IMG/VR virus record: IMGVR_UViG_3300009104_000131
Location: 1-22,332 of that record
Direction: 5' to 3' (one strand)
Length of the DNA: 22,332 bases
Source: a virus
Under the pieces are notes generated by a model that saw only the letters and a program-made list of their open reading frames with translations, did not search any database and was not told the origin of the DNA. How positions within the stretch are numbered: the stretch's first letter is position 1; every line of letters begins with the position of its first letter. Below are positions 11,775 through 20,201 of the stretch, piece by piece. Made by a program: the position numbers and the translations under genes.

Positions 11775-14043
11775 AAAAATAGCAGAAGACTATTTTCAGT
11801 TGTTTAAGAATGCCAATGGTAATTGGCGTAAAAAATGGCGTTCAGTATCTCAGAAGTCAGAGGATTTTTATTTAAATGACCAATTGAGTGGTGAAGAGGT
11901 AAAAGCATTACAAGAGTCTGGAATGCCAACTTTCGTTATAAATAGAATAACTCCAGTTATTGAAATGATGAAGTACTTCGTTACAGCTAATAGTCCAAGA
12001 TGGCAAGCTGTTGGAAGCGATGGTAGTGATTCTAACATAGCAGCTATTCATGCAGATTTAGCAGATTATTGTTGGTACATATCAAATGGAAGAAGTGTTT
12101 TTTCTCATGTCATTCAAGATGCATTGGTAAAGGGTGTTGGATATTTCTTAATTGATATAGACCCTGACGCAGATAGGGGAATGGGTGAGGTTATGTTTAA
12201 GAGACTTGACCCTTATGATGTATACATAGACCCAATGAGTAGAGATTTTCTATTTAGAGACGCAGGATATATTCAGATTAGAAAAATACTTCCTAAAAAA
12301 CAATTAAAACAATTATTCCCAGACCAAGTTAGAAAGATTACTAAGGCTACAGGAAGCCCAGATATAAGTACAGATTACTACTCCCAAAGAAATAGTGCAT
12401 TTTCTGATAACGTAATTCCAGAAGACATAGGAGACGAATCATATGAAATGGACGGTTCTAAGGATGGTCTTTTAGATTATTATGAGACGTATGAAAAGAT
12501 AAAAATTGCTTTTATTAATTTAAATTATAAAGTTCCACCTGATGAAGAAATGATGGTTCAAATACATCAAGAAGTTCAAAAGCAGATGGAAATGTTCATA
12601 AAAGAATTAGAAGTTAGCTACAAAGAACAAATGATGGCTCTAGATGCTCAAGTAGAATCTGGTGAAATGTTAGAAGAAAGAGCAGCCCTTGAAAAAGAAA
12701 AACTTCAAATGCAAAATCAAGAAGCTATTGAGCAGAAGCAACAAGAATTAACCTCTATTCTTCAACAAGAAAAAACTAAAGTTGCAAATGTGGTTGTTAC
12801 AGAAGAAGAATACAAAGCTATGTTAGAAGCCCCTGAGTTTAAAAAACAAGTGATTGATTCTGTAAAGTTTTACGATACTAGAGTAAAATTAACTTGTACT
12901 TTGGGCAACGATACAGTTTTATATGATTATATATTACCAACAAGTGAGTATCCAATTGTTCCGATTTGCTATCAATGGGTTGGAACTCCTTACCCTGTAA
13001 GCGCAGTAAGCCCTTTGGTTGGTAAGCAACAAGAAATTAATAAAGCTCATCAATTAATGATACACAATGCCAACCTAGCCTCTAATTTAAGATGGATGTA
13101 TCAAGAAGGCTCTGTGCCTGAAGAAGAGTGGGAACAGTATTCATCTGCTCCTGGAGCATTGTTAAAATACAGACAAGGATTTGAAGCTCCTTCTCCTGTG
13201 CAACCAGCCCCATTAAATAATGCATTTTTTGGAATTGTTACAGAGGGAAAACAAGACTTAGAATATATATCTGGAGTGTACTCTTCAATGCAGGGCGATA
13301 CTGGAGCTCAACATGAAACTTACAGAGGAATGCTAGCCGTAGATGAGCATGGCACAAGAAGAATAAAAGCGTGGATGCAGACGACAGTAGAGCCCTCACT
13401 TGAGCATCTTGGAAAGGTTTTTAAAGAGATTGCTCAACAAACATATAAGGCGAATAAGGTATTCAGAATTGTACAGCCAGATACAAATGAATCTAAAAGA
13501 GTAGAAATTAATGTTCCTGTCTATAGTGACTTTGGAAATGCTATTGAAAAATTCAATGACTATGCATCTGCTAGATTTGATGTTAGAATCGTTGGAGGCT
13601 CTACATTACCAGTCAATAGATGGGCATTAATGGAAGAATATTTTAGATGGTATCAATCTGGACTAATTGATGACATAGCAATGTTGTCTGAAACAGATAT
13701 TAGAAATAAAGAACAAATTATTAAACGTAAATCAGTGTACTCTCAAATGAGGTCACAAATAGATGCACTTGAGGAGGAAATGAAAGATATGCAAGATGAA
13801 AACGAAACTCTAGAGAGACAAATAGTACAAGCTGGCATCAAAGACCAAATACGAGAAGCTGATAAAGAAATCTATAAAGATAAAGTAGACTCTAAATCAA
13901 TGCAAAGAGATTTAAGAAAGACTATGGAAAAAGAAATCGCTTTTGCTAAAAAAGACTTAGAATCTAAGAAGAAGACTGCTGAAAGAGAGTATAGAGCTGG
14001 ATTACGCAGTGCAAAAAATAATATTGTCAATAAAGATGATTAG
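11755..14043 (+). CDS. Portal protein (P22-like)
   Basis: This 762-aa protein forms the dodecameric ring at the DNA-entry vertex. It shows the P22-type layout: an N-terminal helical arm (NWRKKWRSVSQKSEDFYLNDQ), the conserved PTFVINRITPVIEMMKYF, FKRLDPYDVYIDPMS, a crown/stem region with the PICYQWVGTPYPVSAVSPLVG element, and DEHGTRRIKAWMQTTVEPSL. Two long coiled coils stand out: residues about 263-342 (Glu/Gln/Lys-rich, inserted mid-protein) and about 655-760 at the C-terminus, probably a barrel or extended crown. The ATG at 11755 follows AGGGA at about 15 bases. Downstream come scaffold and capsid, as expected. Confidence 0.9.
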   Translation: MARRTNKKIAEDYFQLFKNANGNWRKKWRSVSQKSEDFYLNDQLSGEEVKALQESGMPTFVINRITPVIEMMKYFVTANSPRWQAVGSDGSDSNIAAIHADLADYCWYISNGRSVFSHVIQDALVKGVGYFLIDIDPDADRGMGEVMFKRLDPYDVYIDPMSRDFLFRDAGYIQIRKILPKKQLKQLFPDQVRKITKATGSPDISTDYYSQRNSAFSDNVIPEDIGDESYEMDGSKDGLLDYYETYEKIKIAFINLNYKVPPDEEMMVQIHQEVQKQMEMFIKELEVSYKEQMMALDAQVESGEMLEERAALEKEKLQMQNQEAIEQKQQELTSILQQEKTKVANVVVTEEEYKAMLEAPEFKKQVIDSVKFYDTRVKLTCTLGNDTVLYDYILPTSEYPIVPICYQWVGTPYPVSAVSPLVGKQQEINKAHQLMIHNANLASNLRWMYQEGSVPEEEWEQYSSAPGALLKYRQGFEAPSPVQPAPLNNAFFGIVTEGKQDLEYISGVYSSMQGDTGAQHETYRGMLAVDEHGTRRIKAWMQTTVEPSLEHLGKVFKEIAQQTYKANKVFRIVQPDTNESKRVEINVPVYSDFGNAIEKFNDYASARFDVRIVGGSTLPVNRWALMEEYFRWYQSGLIDDIAMLSETDIRNKEQIIKRKSVYSQMRSQIDALEEEMKDMQDENETLERQIVQAGIKDQIREADKEIYKDKVDSKSMQRDLRKTMEKEIAFAKKDLESKKKTAEREYRAGLRSAKNNIVNKDD

Positions 14044-14087
14044 CAATTGACAATTAACAACAAATTACATTAATTTGGAGGACTATT

Positions 14088-14984
14088 ATGGCTAAAGAAC
14101 AAACAGATAACCTTTCTCAAGACGAAGCTTTGCAACAAGCTTCTAATAATGTCTTTGAAGAAAGCTCTGATGCTTTTGCCCCCGCAGGTGAAGATGACTT
14201 TTTTGAACAATTGGACTCTTCTGTTAATCCTGCCCAACTAGACATGGCTGAGGAAGCGAAACCTTTGCCATCCCAGACAACTCCTGTTGCTGAGAAAGCA
14301 GTGGACTCTGGTGAAGAAAAACACGACTATGAGAAAAGGTATACAGATTCAAGCAAGGAAGCTAGACGGCTTAACTCCCGTTTAGGTGAATTAGAACCTT
14401 ATTTACCTCTTCTTGACGCTATGAGAGAAGACCCTAATTTAATTACTCATGTGAAAAATTATTTTGAGGGTGGCGGTCAAGCACCAGAATCTATGACTGA
14501 AGAGTTAGGTTTAGATGAAGATTTCATTTTTGATGGCGATGAAGCAATTAAAGACCCAAAAAGTAGTTCTGCAAAAGTACTTAACAAGACTATTGATGGA
14601 ATGATACAAAAACGACTTGGGCAGTTTCAAGGACAACAGGCTGAAGAAAATCGTAAATTAAAAGAAGCTAGTGCATTTAGACAGAAGCATAATCTTACTG
14701 ATGAAGATTATGAAGAGTTTATGAATTATGCAAAAGAGCATAGGCTTAGTTTAGACGATATACTCTACTTAAAAAATAGAGAGAATGTTCAACAAAATGT
14801 TGCGAACTCCACAAAAAAAGAACTTCTTGAACAAATGAAAAATGTAAGACAAAGACCCAGAAGCCTAGCTACTGCGGGAGTTGTCTCAACATCCGACACT
14901 GAAAGTCAAGAAGATGCTGTGTTTGACAAACTCATGAATGTAGATGTTAACACAGAAGAAACTGATTTATTTTCAGTCTCTTAG
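14088..14984 (+). CDS. Scaffold protein
   Basis: This 298-aa protein is placed between portal and major capsid, the usual scaffold position. It is very acidic at the N-terminus (DDFFEQLDSSVNPA), Pro-rich in the middle, and highly helical after residue 80 (HDYEKRYTDSSKEARRLNSR, then EEFMNYAKEHRLSLDDILYL), ending in a disordered tail with ETDLFSVS. No protease triad is visible, so proteolytic maturation is not indicated here. A strong SD GGAGG lies 7-11 bases before the ATG. Identification rests on order and composition. Confidence 0.8.
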   Translation: MAKEQTDNLSQDEALQQASNNVFEESSDAFAPAGEDDFFEQLDSSVNPAQLDMAEEAKPLPSQTTPVAEKAVDSGEEKHDYEKRYTDSSKEARRLNSRLGELEPYLPLLDAMREDPNLITHVKNYFEGGGQAPESMTEELGLDEDFIFDGDEAIKDPKSSSAKVLNKTIDGMIQKRLGQFQGQQAEENRKLKEASAFRQKHNLTDEDYEEFMNYAKEHRLSLDDILYLKNRENVQQNVANSTKKELLEQMKNVRQRPRSLATAGVVSTSDTESQEDAVFDKLMNVDVNTEETDLFSVS

Positions 14985-15006
14985 TTAACATATTTAGTTA
15001 ACACAG
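14946..15006. repeat. Three GTTAAC-centred short repeats across the scaffold-capsid junction
   Basis: GTTAACACAG occurs at 14946-14955 and 14997-15006, and TTAGTTAACA at 14981-14990 and 14994-15003. All three sites contain the palindrome GTTAAC within 61 bases that include the scaffold stop and the capsid leader. Possible binding site or chance in AT-rich DNA. Confidence 0.35.
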
Positions 15007-15026
15007 TAATATAAGGAGGGATAATC

Positions 15027-16589
15027 ATGGCTGATTATTCAACCGTACCCCCAGGTGGAGTTCAAGTAAGCGATTATAATACCGCTGATGTTGACCGAGC
15101 TGGCGGTACTCCCCTAAATACAGGTTTACTAAGGCGTAAATATAACTTCGGAGACCGTGTTTCTGAACTGGCGATTGACCAAACTCCTTTCTTTAGGATT
15201 TTGTCTAAAATGTCAAAACAACCAACCGATGACCCTCAGTTTAAATATACCGAGCGTAGACCTTCTTTTCATAAACGATATGCATACGTAACTGGATTTG
15301 CCGCTGACGCTACAGCTACCGCTGGATTGTCAATTACTGCAACTTCTGCTATTGGAAACCTGAACACAGTTGGAAACCAAGTATGTGTTCGCCTAGGCAC
15401 TGACTATAAATCCGCAGGGAATATAGGAAATGTCATTGGTGGTGGGTCAGTAAGTATTGGCGCTTCAGGAACTGAACCATTGTTCTTTATGAAAGACCAA
15501 TTAATCAAAATACCTCTAAAAGCAACAGCTACGGCAGTTGGCACTAGCGATTACGCAGTTTGTCAGGTTAAAGAGCTTGTTTCTGGTAGTGGTTCAAACG
15601 CTAACCAAGTTGTAGCTAGAGTAAGAGTTGTAAAACCATCTGCAGCTACAGGACTTAAATTAGCTTCTTACACAGACAACACAACTCTAATTGTAGCACA
15701 TGGCTCATCTCAAGCTAAAATGGCTGACAGTGCAACTACTACATTAGAGCAAGCTCGTACTTATGTTGTTGGTACTGCTTTCCCAGAAGGTTCTAAACTA
15801 ACAGATACCTCTTGGAATGACCAACCATTTAGTACTGGAAATGGACAAACTCAGATTTTCCGTACTGAAGCTTACATGACCAACACAGCTCGTGCAACTG
15901 TCACTAAATACGAACCAAATGAATGGGCACGTATTTGGAGAGAGAAACTAATTGAGCATAAATGGGATATTGAATATTCTATTTTGTTTGGTTCTCAACA
16001 GTCTGGTGTACATGGCTCTGGTTCTGAATCAGTCCAATACACTCAAGGTGCTGTAAGTTACATCCTAGACAATAGTAATATTTTCTCATGGAGCACTTCA
16101 CACTCAGCTGATTCATTCTTAGATGATATGTCAAGATTCATGGACCCGCGTTATCAAAGTTCTAAACCAACAATCTTCTTCTGTTCTACAGACGTATACA
16201 ACTGGTTGCATAAACTAGGTGGATATTTCTCACAGAACGTACAAGCTGTTGGAACTCTTGGTGACTCTTTAGGTCGTGCAGACTTCGCTGTAACAGGCAA
16301 GAAGAATGCATACGGACTTGGTGTTCTACAAATTTCAACTCCATACGGAGATATGAATGTAGTTCGCAATATCCAACTTGACGGAACTCATGTTAAGATG
16401 ATGGCTGTTAATATGTCCCATGCGAAAATAAGACCTCTAGTGGGTAATGGCGTTAACCGAGACACATCAGTTTACGTGGGTGTTCAATCACTTGAGAATA
16501 CTGGTACAGACAGAAGGGTTGACTTAATCCTTACTGAATTAGGTACTGAATTCTCAATGCCTGAAACGCACGCAATCTGGAAAGTCTAA
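15027..16589 (+). CDS. Major capsid protein
   Basis: This 520-aa protein follows the scaffold and has the best SD in the arm (AAGGAGGG, about 7 bases before the ATG), as expected for the most abundant virion protein. The N-terminal region (NTGLLRRKYNFGDRVSELAI; PFFRILSKMSKQPTDDPQF) and the C-terminal MMAVNMSHAKIRPLVGNGVN then LILTELGTEFSMPETHAIW are the conserved parts. Between residues about 90 and 260 lies a long Ala/Thr/Gly-rich, beta-type insertion. Its HK97 fold is inferred from position and style, not visible motifs. Codon choice appears less AT-extreme than neighbouring genes, with more CCA, CGT and GTT, as expected for high expression. Confidence 0.85.
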   Translation: MADYSTVPPGGVQVSDYNTADVDRAGGTPLNTGLLRRKYNFGDRVSELAIDQTPFFRILSKMSKQPTDDPQFKYTERRPSFHKRYAYVTGFAADATATAGLSITATSAIGNLNTVGNQVCVRLGTDYKSAGNIGNVIGGGSVSIGASGTEPLFFMKDQLIKIPLKATATAVGTSDYAVCQVKELVSGSGSNANQVVARVRVVKPSAATGLKLASYTDNTTLIVAHGSSQAKMADSATTTLEQARTYVVGTAFPEGSKLTDTSWNDQPFSTGNGQTQIFRTEAYMTNTARATVTKYEPNEWARIWREKLIEHKWDIEYSILFGSQQSGVHGSGSESVQYTQGAVSYILDNSNIFSWSTSHSADSFLDDMSRFMDPRYQSSKPTIFFCSTDVYNWLHKLGGYFSQNVQAVGTLGDSLGRADFAVTGKKNAYGLGVLQISTPYGDMNVVRNIQLDGTHVKMMAVNMSHAKIRPLVGNGVNRDTSVYVGVQSLENTGTDRRVDLILTELGTEFSMPETHAIWKV

Positions 16590-16612
16590 TTAAGGACTTA
16601 GTTTCGTGAAAT

Positions 16613-16677
16613 ATAACCTAGTAGCCCCTTTTGGTTCTTTGTCCTCCTCCTTTCTTCCGAGAGGGGCGAACGGTTAT
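16613..16677 (+). promoter_or_regulatory. Large stem-loop after the capsid gene with anti-SD-like loop
   Basis: The outer stem ATAACC/GGTTAT (16613-16618, 16672-16677) encloses an internal loop and a 10-bp stem (16625-16634 with 16657-16666). Two of its pairs, 16630/16661 and 16632/16659, are U-G on the plus strand and A-C on the minus strand, supporting rightward RNA. The 22-base loop is almost pure pyrimidine and contains CCTCCTTTCT (16646-16655), identical to the 3' end of many bacterial 16S rRNAs. No U-run follows, so it is not a standard terminator. The next SD (GGAG, 16681-16684) begins 4 bases after it. Confidence 0.6.
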
Positions 16678-16690
16678 TATGGAGTAAAAT

Positions 16691-17299
16691 ATGGCAAATG
16701 ATATAAAAATAACGTCTTCATTAGAAGCGGTTATTAATGATTCTAAAACGGTTGGAGCAAAGTCTTATACTATTAAAGATGTAGATAAGAATGTAGGTAA
16801 TTCTGGTGGTTCTTACACTCAAAGTTATACAGCTGCTGATGCAGTTAAGTATAGTGGAGTAGTAAGTGCAACTGACTTTACTGCAATTGCAAGTGCGTTT
16901 GAATCTGTAACTACAGTTGGGACAGCCCCAGATAAAGTAAAAGCTTTATCTTTAAAGGTAGATTCTCAAACTGGAACTGCAAGAACTGTAGATTTAGAGA
17001 TAACAACCCCGAGCGCATCTGTGACTAATACTGGGAATGTAACTTTTACAGCTGCTGAATGGACATCAGGAGGTGGAGGTGGAAGTCCATCTGGAAGCTC
17101 TACGGTGTCAAAATCTATTGTTGCGTCTCAATCTCTTCCAATAGTAATAGCTAGAATTTCTTCTGGTGAGAGTTGTGTAATCCCATTATCTGATTCCGCT
17201 GGTGCAGGATTGCTAGTTGCAAACATAAAGATTAAAGACGCTGGATATGTTAATACTGACGCTGAATCAACTGTAACAGCTATCCTAATTGGTGGATAA
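16691..17299 (+). CDS. Probable capsid decoration or minor head protein, 202 aa
   Basis: Beta-rich Ser/Thr/Gly protein directly after the capsid gene. The early segment is mixed (TSSLEAVINDSKTVGAKSYTIKDV), and a Gly-rich linker (EWTSGGGGGSPSGSSTVS) divides it into two beta domains. It has no cysteines except one, no catalytic motif and no long helix. Position and composition fit a head decoration protein or head-fibre base, but no family is recognised. SD GGAG lies 7-10 bases before the ATG, next to the anti-SD-like loop. Its stop overlaps the next ATG by 1 base. Confidence 0.65.
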   Translation: MANDIKITSSLEAVINDSKTVGAKSYTIKDVDKNVGNSGGSYTQSYTAADAVKYSGVVSATDFTAIASAFESVTTVGTAPDKVKALSLKVDSQTGTARTVDLEITTPSASVTNTGNVTFTAAEWTSGGGGGSPSGSSTVSKSIVASQSLPIVIARISSGESCVIPLSDSAGAGLLVANIKIKDAGYVNTDAESTVTAILIGG

Positions 17300-19053
17300 T
17301 GAAACTTTGGCAAAAAGTAAATAACTTGACTGGTAATTCTACGGCAAGTAAAAACTTAGTAGAGTATATCAATATGGCTTCAAAGCTACTTACATCTGCT
17401 TTACCTGAGAAGTTCTTATGGAGTATTGCGACTGAAGATGAAGTTGTAGGATGGGATTCAAGTGGTACTAAAAAAATAGGATTAGGTTCTGATATAGCTT
17501 ATGATAAAATTTTAGCAGTATACAGAACAGATGGAAATGATTCAAATGGAGTAGGTAAAAAAAGAGTAGCCTCAGAAGCCCCTGATAAAAATATTCATAT
17601 ATTTGATGAAGACGAAAGTCTTCTTGGAGCTACTGAAATGTTTCCAAAGTTTTACAAGCTTTCTGGGAAGGTCTATATTAAACCAAACCCTGATTATAAT
17701 GATGGCTCTGCAACCGAATATTATGCCAATCTTGGAGCGACTTCGGTAACTACATCAGGGAATATTACAAAAGCGAGCACAACTTTAGCTGTTACAAGCG
17801 CGACAGGAATAGAGGTTGGTCAAATTGTGACTGGTCCAGGGATTCCTAGCGATACAGTTGTTAGTAGTATAAGTGGCACTGATATAGTATTGTCAAACGC
17901 AGGTACTATAACATATAGTGGAGCTGATAAGCCTGATTTCACATTCACATCTGCTACTACAGTTTTTACTAAAACAGGAGATAAAGGAGTAATAGTATAC
18001 GCATCGCCTCCAGTTGTTGATGAAAATACAGAGTCTTGGCTGCTGGCTGAATTTGAAAATGTTGCAATTATGTACGCAGGCGGAATGGATATGCTTCATA
18101 GTTCTAAGGGTAATCGTGATGATGCGGAAACATCCATGTCTTCAGCAGCGACATCTTTAACTAACTATTTATCATCTTTCCCATCTCATGGAGTTTCTGA
18201 TATAGTAGTCCCAAATTTAGATTATAGTTCAATTGGAGTTTTAGAAACGTTAGTAGCAGAAGAAAGCGGATTTACAAGTGATGTATTTACTATGTCAGGT
18301 CTAAGTTTACCTAACCCATCTGACTATATACCATCATCTAGTCAATCATTAGATTATACATCTATAGAAGATGCATTAACTAAATCACAAAATATTGTTG
18401 ATAGCGCTAGTTCCATTGGAGGAGATAGTGTTTCTTCATCAGCTCAGAATTGGCTAGAAAATGAAGATATGGAAATGGTTGATTCTAGTTTGAAAGTTTC
18501 TCAACAAGAATTGACTAGGGCAAGAAGTAATTTGGAAAAAGAAAAAACAAAATTAGAAGAATTTCAATCTTCTCTAGGAAGAGGAAATCAAGAATTTCAA
18601 GCAGAAATAGCAAGATGGGGAGCGCAAGTTCAAAAAGAAAATGCGAGAATTGATAATGAACTAAAACAAATGAGGTCTGATATTGAAAAACGCTCTTTTA
18701 AATCTAAAGAGAAAAAAGACAAATTTGCATCTGAATTGCAGAAGGTGTCTACTCAATTACAAATTGAGAGGGAAACAAATAATAGTAAAATTCAAAAGTT
18801 TACTAACGAAGTTCAAAGAGAAGTTCAATCCTATGGAATGGATTTAAAGGAAAAGGAAAGATTTTTACAAGAAGCTCAACAGCAAATGCAAAAAGCATCA
18901 GCATATTTAAACATAGCAGCTCAAAGCTCTCAATCTGGTATGCAATATTATAATTGGGCGATGAATGAACTGAAGGCTATTACTGGAGGGGTAGCGGCTC
19001 CACAACAACAACAACAAGCTCAAAGAGCTGAAGAAAGGAAGTCTGACCAATAA
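17299..19053 (+). CDS. Head-tail connector/adaptor with inserted beta domain and long coiled coil, 584 aa
   Basis: Residues 1-150 have the helical plus beta layout of a connector subunit (KNLVEYINMASKLLTSALPEKFLW; KVYIKPNPDYNDG). A separate beta module interrupts it at about 153-212 (TSGNITKASTTLAVTSATGI; GQIVTGPGIPSDTVVSSISG), the kind of repeat common in phage fibres and adhesins. The core then resumes (KGVIVYASPPVVDENTESWL; AEFENVAIMYAGG). Residues about 390-534 form a long charged coiled coil (VSQQELTRARSNLEKEKTKL and onward), ending in a QQQQQ tract from CAA x5 (19003-19017). The function is inferred from position between capsid and the next connector. The coiled coil may extend towards the tail. 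Confidence 0.72.
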   Translation: MKLWQKVNNLTGNSTASKNLVEYINMASKLLTSALPEKFLWSIATEDEVVGWDSSGTKKIGLGSDIAYDKILAVYRTDGNDSNGVGKKRVASEAPDKNIHIFDEDESLLGATEMFPKFYKLSGKVYIKPNPDYNDGSATEYYANLGATSVTTSGNITKASTTLAVTSATGIEVGQIVTGPGIPSDTVVSSISGTDIVLSNAGTITYSGADKPDFTFTSATTVFTKTGDKGVIVYASPPVVDENTESWLLAEFENVAIMYAGGMDMLHSSKGNRDDAETSMSSAATSLTNYLSSFPSHGVSDIVVPNLDYSSIGVLETLVAEESGFTSDVFTMSGLSLPNPSDYIPSSSQSLDYTSIEDALTKSQNIVDSASSIGGDSVSSSAQNWLENEDMEMVDSSLKVSQQELTRARSNLEKEKTKLEEFQSSLGRGNQEFQAEIARWGAQVQKENARIDNELKQMRSDIEKRSFKSKEKKDKFASELQKVSTQLQIERETNNSKIQKFTNEVQREVQSYGMDLKEKERFLQEAQQQMQKASAYLNIAAQSSQSGMQYYNWAMNELKAITGGVAAPQQQQQAQRAEERKSDQ

Positions 19054-19337
19054 TGACTATACTTGAAGTTATGGAAAGAGCAAATACAAGAGATACTAAA
19101 CTATGTATAGCTTGGATTAAAGATGCTTTTAACGCTATTCAAAGTACTCAAAGAGCAGGTGGTAAGGCTAGAATAAAAAAGATAGATATTACCAAAGGTA
19201 CTAGGGAATACAGTTTACCAAATGATTTAATTTCAATAAAATCAGTATCTATATTAGATACAGATGATGATAATAAATACAAAAGAATAAGGCGCATTGT
19301 GGACAATCCGATAGTCTCAGAGGATACAAATCCATGA
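19053..19337 (+). CDS. Connector protein, N-terminal half (possibly split gene)
   Basis: This 94-aa frame opens MTILEVMERANTRDTKLCIAW, then KIDITKGTREYSLPNDLISI and SVSILDTDDDNKYKRIRRIV, ending in SEDTNP. The helix followed by a TKGTREYSLPxD strand pattern is typical of the first half of a P22-gp4- or T7-gp11-like connector of about 200-260 aa. It stops abruptly where the fold should continue, and the next frame starts by ATGA overlap with the matching second half. It may therefore be a natural two-chain version or a frameshifted single gene. The TAATG overlap with the previous gene is intact. Confidence 0.68.
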   Translation: MTILEVMERANTRDTKLCIAWIKDAFNAIQSTQRAGGKARIKKIDITKGTREYSLPNDLISIKSVSILDTDDDNKYKRIRRIVDNPIVSEDTNP

Positions 19338-19837
19338 GTTACGATACTAGCAGGAATTGGTTTTATAAGGTAATTGGAGACATGATTCATATATATGAAA
19401 AAATGTCAAGTGCAAAGATTAATCCAGACACAACTGGTAAAATGGTGAATCTTGATGATTCTACTATCATATATCCAAGTGAAAGCATTTCAAATGGATT
19501 AAGGATAGAATATACAGGATTGAAGGATGCTAACGGATTAGGGGTTTTTGTTGATAAAGACCCATCTTCTTTATCTACAGATACAGATGAAGACACATGG
19601 GTAAATCAGACATTAACTGATGTAAGTAGCCCTTCCGAAAGTTCTCATATAAACTTAAATTCTACATTATCATTAGCAATCGTAGATTATGTTAAAGCAA
19701 AATCTTTTGAAAGGTCTGGAGATATAGAGAAAAAAGAATATTATATGAGAGAATTTTATAAAAAATTAAGTGACAATGAGAGCAATAATAGAAATGTCTC
19801 AATGTCTATGCCAACGGGCATATTTAGTGTTAGATAA
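19334..19837 (+). CDS. Connector protein, C-terminal half (possibly split gene)
   Basis: A 167-aa frame beginning MSYDTSRNWFYKVIGDMIHIYEK. The strands FYKVIGDMIHIYEK and SNGLRIEYTGL are the two beta elements that normally follow the RxYxLPxD strand in P22-gp4/T7-gp11-like connectors. The C-terminal part is helical (SLAIVDYVKAKSFERSGDIE; EYYMREFYKKLSDNE). The frame is -1 relative to the preceding one and the two overlap by 4 bases. There is no separate SD close to this ATG, so reinitiation after the upstream stop would be needed if both are made separately. Confidence 0.7.
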   Translation: MSYDTSRNWFYKVIGDMIHIYEKMSSAKINPDTTGKMVNLDDSTIIYPSESISNGLRIEYTGLKDANGLGVFVDKDPSSLSTDTDEDTWVNQTLTDVSSPSESSHINLNSTLSLAIVDYVKAKSFERSGDIEKKEYYMREFYKKLSDNESNNRNVSMSMPTGIFSVR

Positions 19838-19850
19838 AAAGGAATAAACT

Positions 19851-20195
19851 ATGGCAAAACTACAAAAAATGGGAGCATCTGAAGCTTTAAATGTTGATGT
19901 TTCTCCAGTATGGGACGCTCAAACTGCAGTAACTACTAGCAATACAAATACATCTGCTATTACTATTGATAAAAATAAATATCATAAAATTGCAGTTACA
20001 GCTACTAATCCCATAATAGTAAGTTTTAGTACATCTTCAAGTTATACTATTGATGCTACTAATGATTTATTATTGTATGGAGCTCAAACCCATTATTTGA
20101 ATGTTCCAGACTTAGGAGACCCGAATGATTCTGTATACTTTTGTTTCAGAAGGAATGGCTCTACTGATTCTACAGTAACTTCAGTACTTATGTAG
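19851..20195 (+). CDS. Beta-rich structural protein, 114 aa
   Basis: A Ser/Thr/Asn-rich single beta domain (MAKLQKMGASEALNVDVSPV; TTSNTNTSAITIDKNKYHKI; LLLYGAQTHYLNVPDLGDPN) with no helix, membrane segment or catalytic motif. SD AAGGAA lies 8 bases before the ATG. Small beta-rich proteins at this point of phage structural modules often bind the head or tail surface. No specific family is recognised. Confidence 0.65.
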   Translation: MAKLQKMGASEALNVDVSPVWDAQTAVTTSNTNTSAITIDKNKYHKIAVTATNPIIVSFSTSSSYTIDATNDLLLYGAQTHYLNVPDLGDPNDSVYFCFRRNGSTDSTVTSVLM

Positions 20196-20201
20196 GTAAG
20201 A

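Noticed and set aside
14047-14074. Promoter TTGACA-16-ATTAAT before the scaffold gene
   Set aside because: The -10 box matches only 4 of 6 bases, and the expected start would fall on or after the SD, leaving an unusable leader.
19321-19340. Programmed -1 ribosomal frameshift joining the two connector frames
   Set aside because: No heptanucleotide slippery sequence or downstream structure is visible at the overlap; mutation or coupling is more likely.
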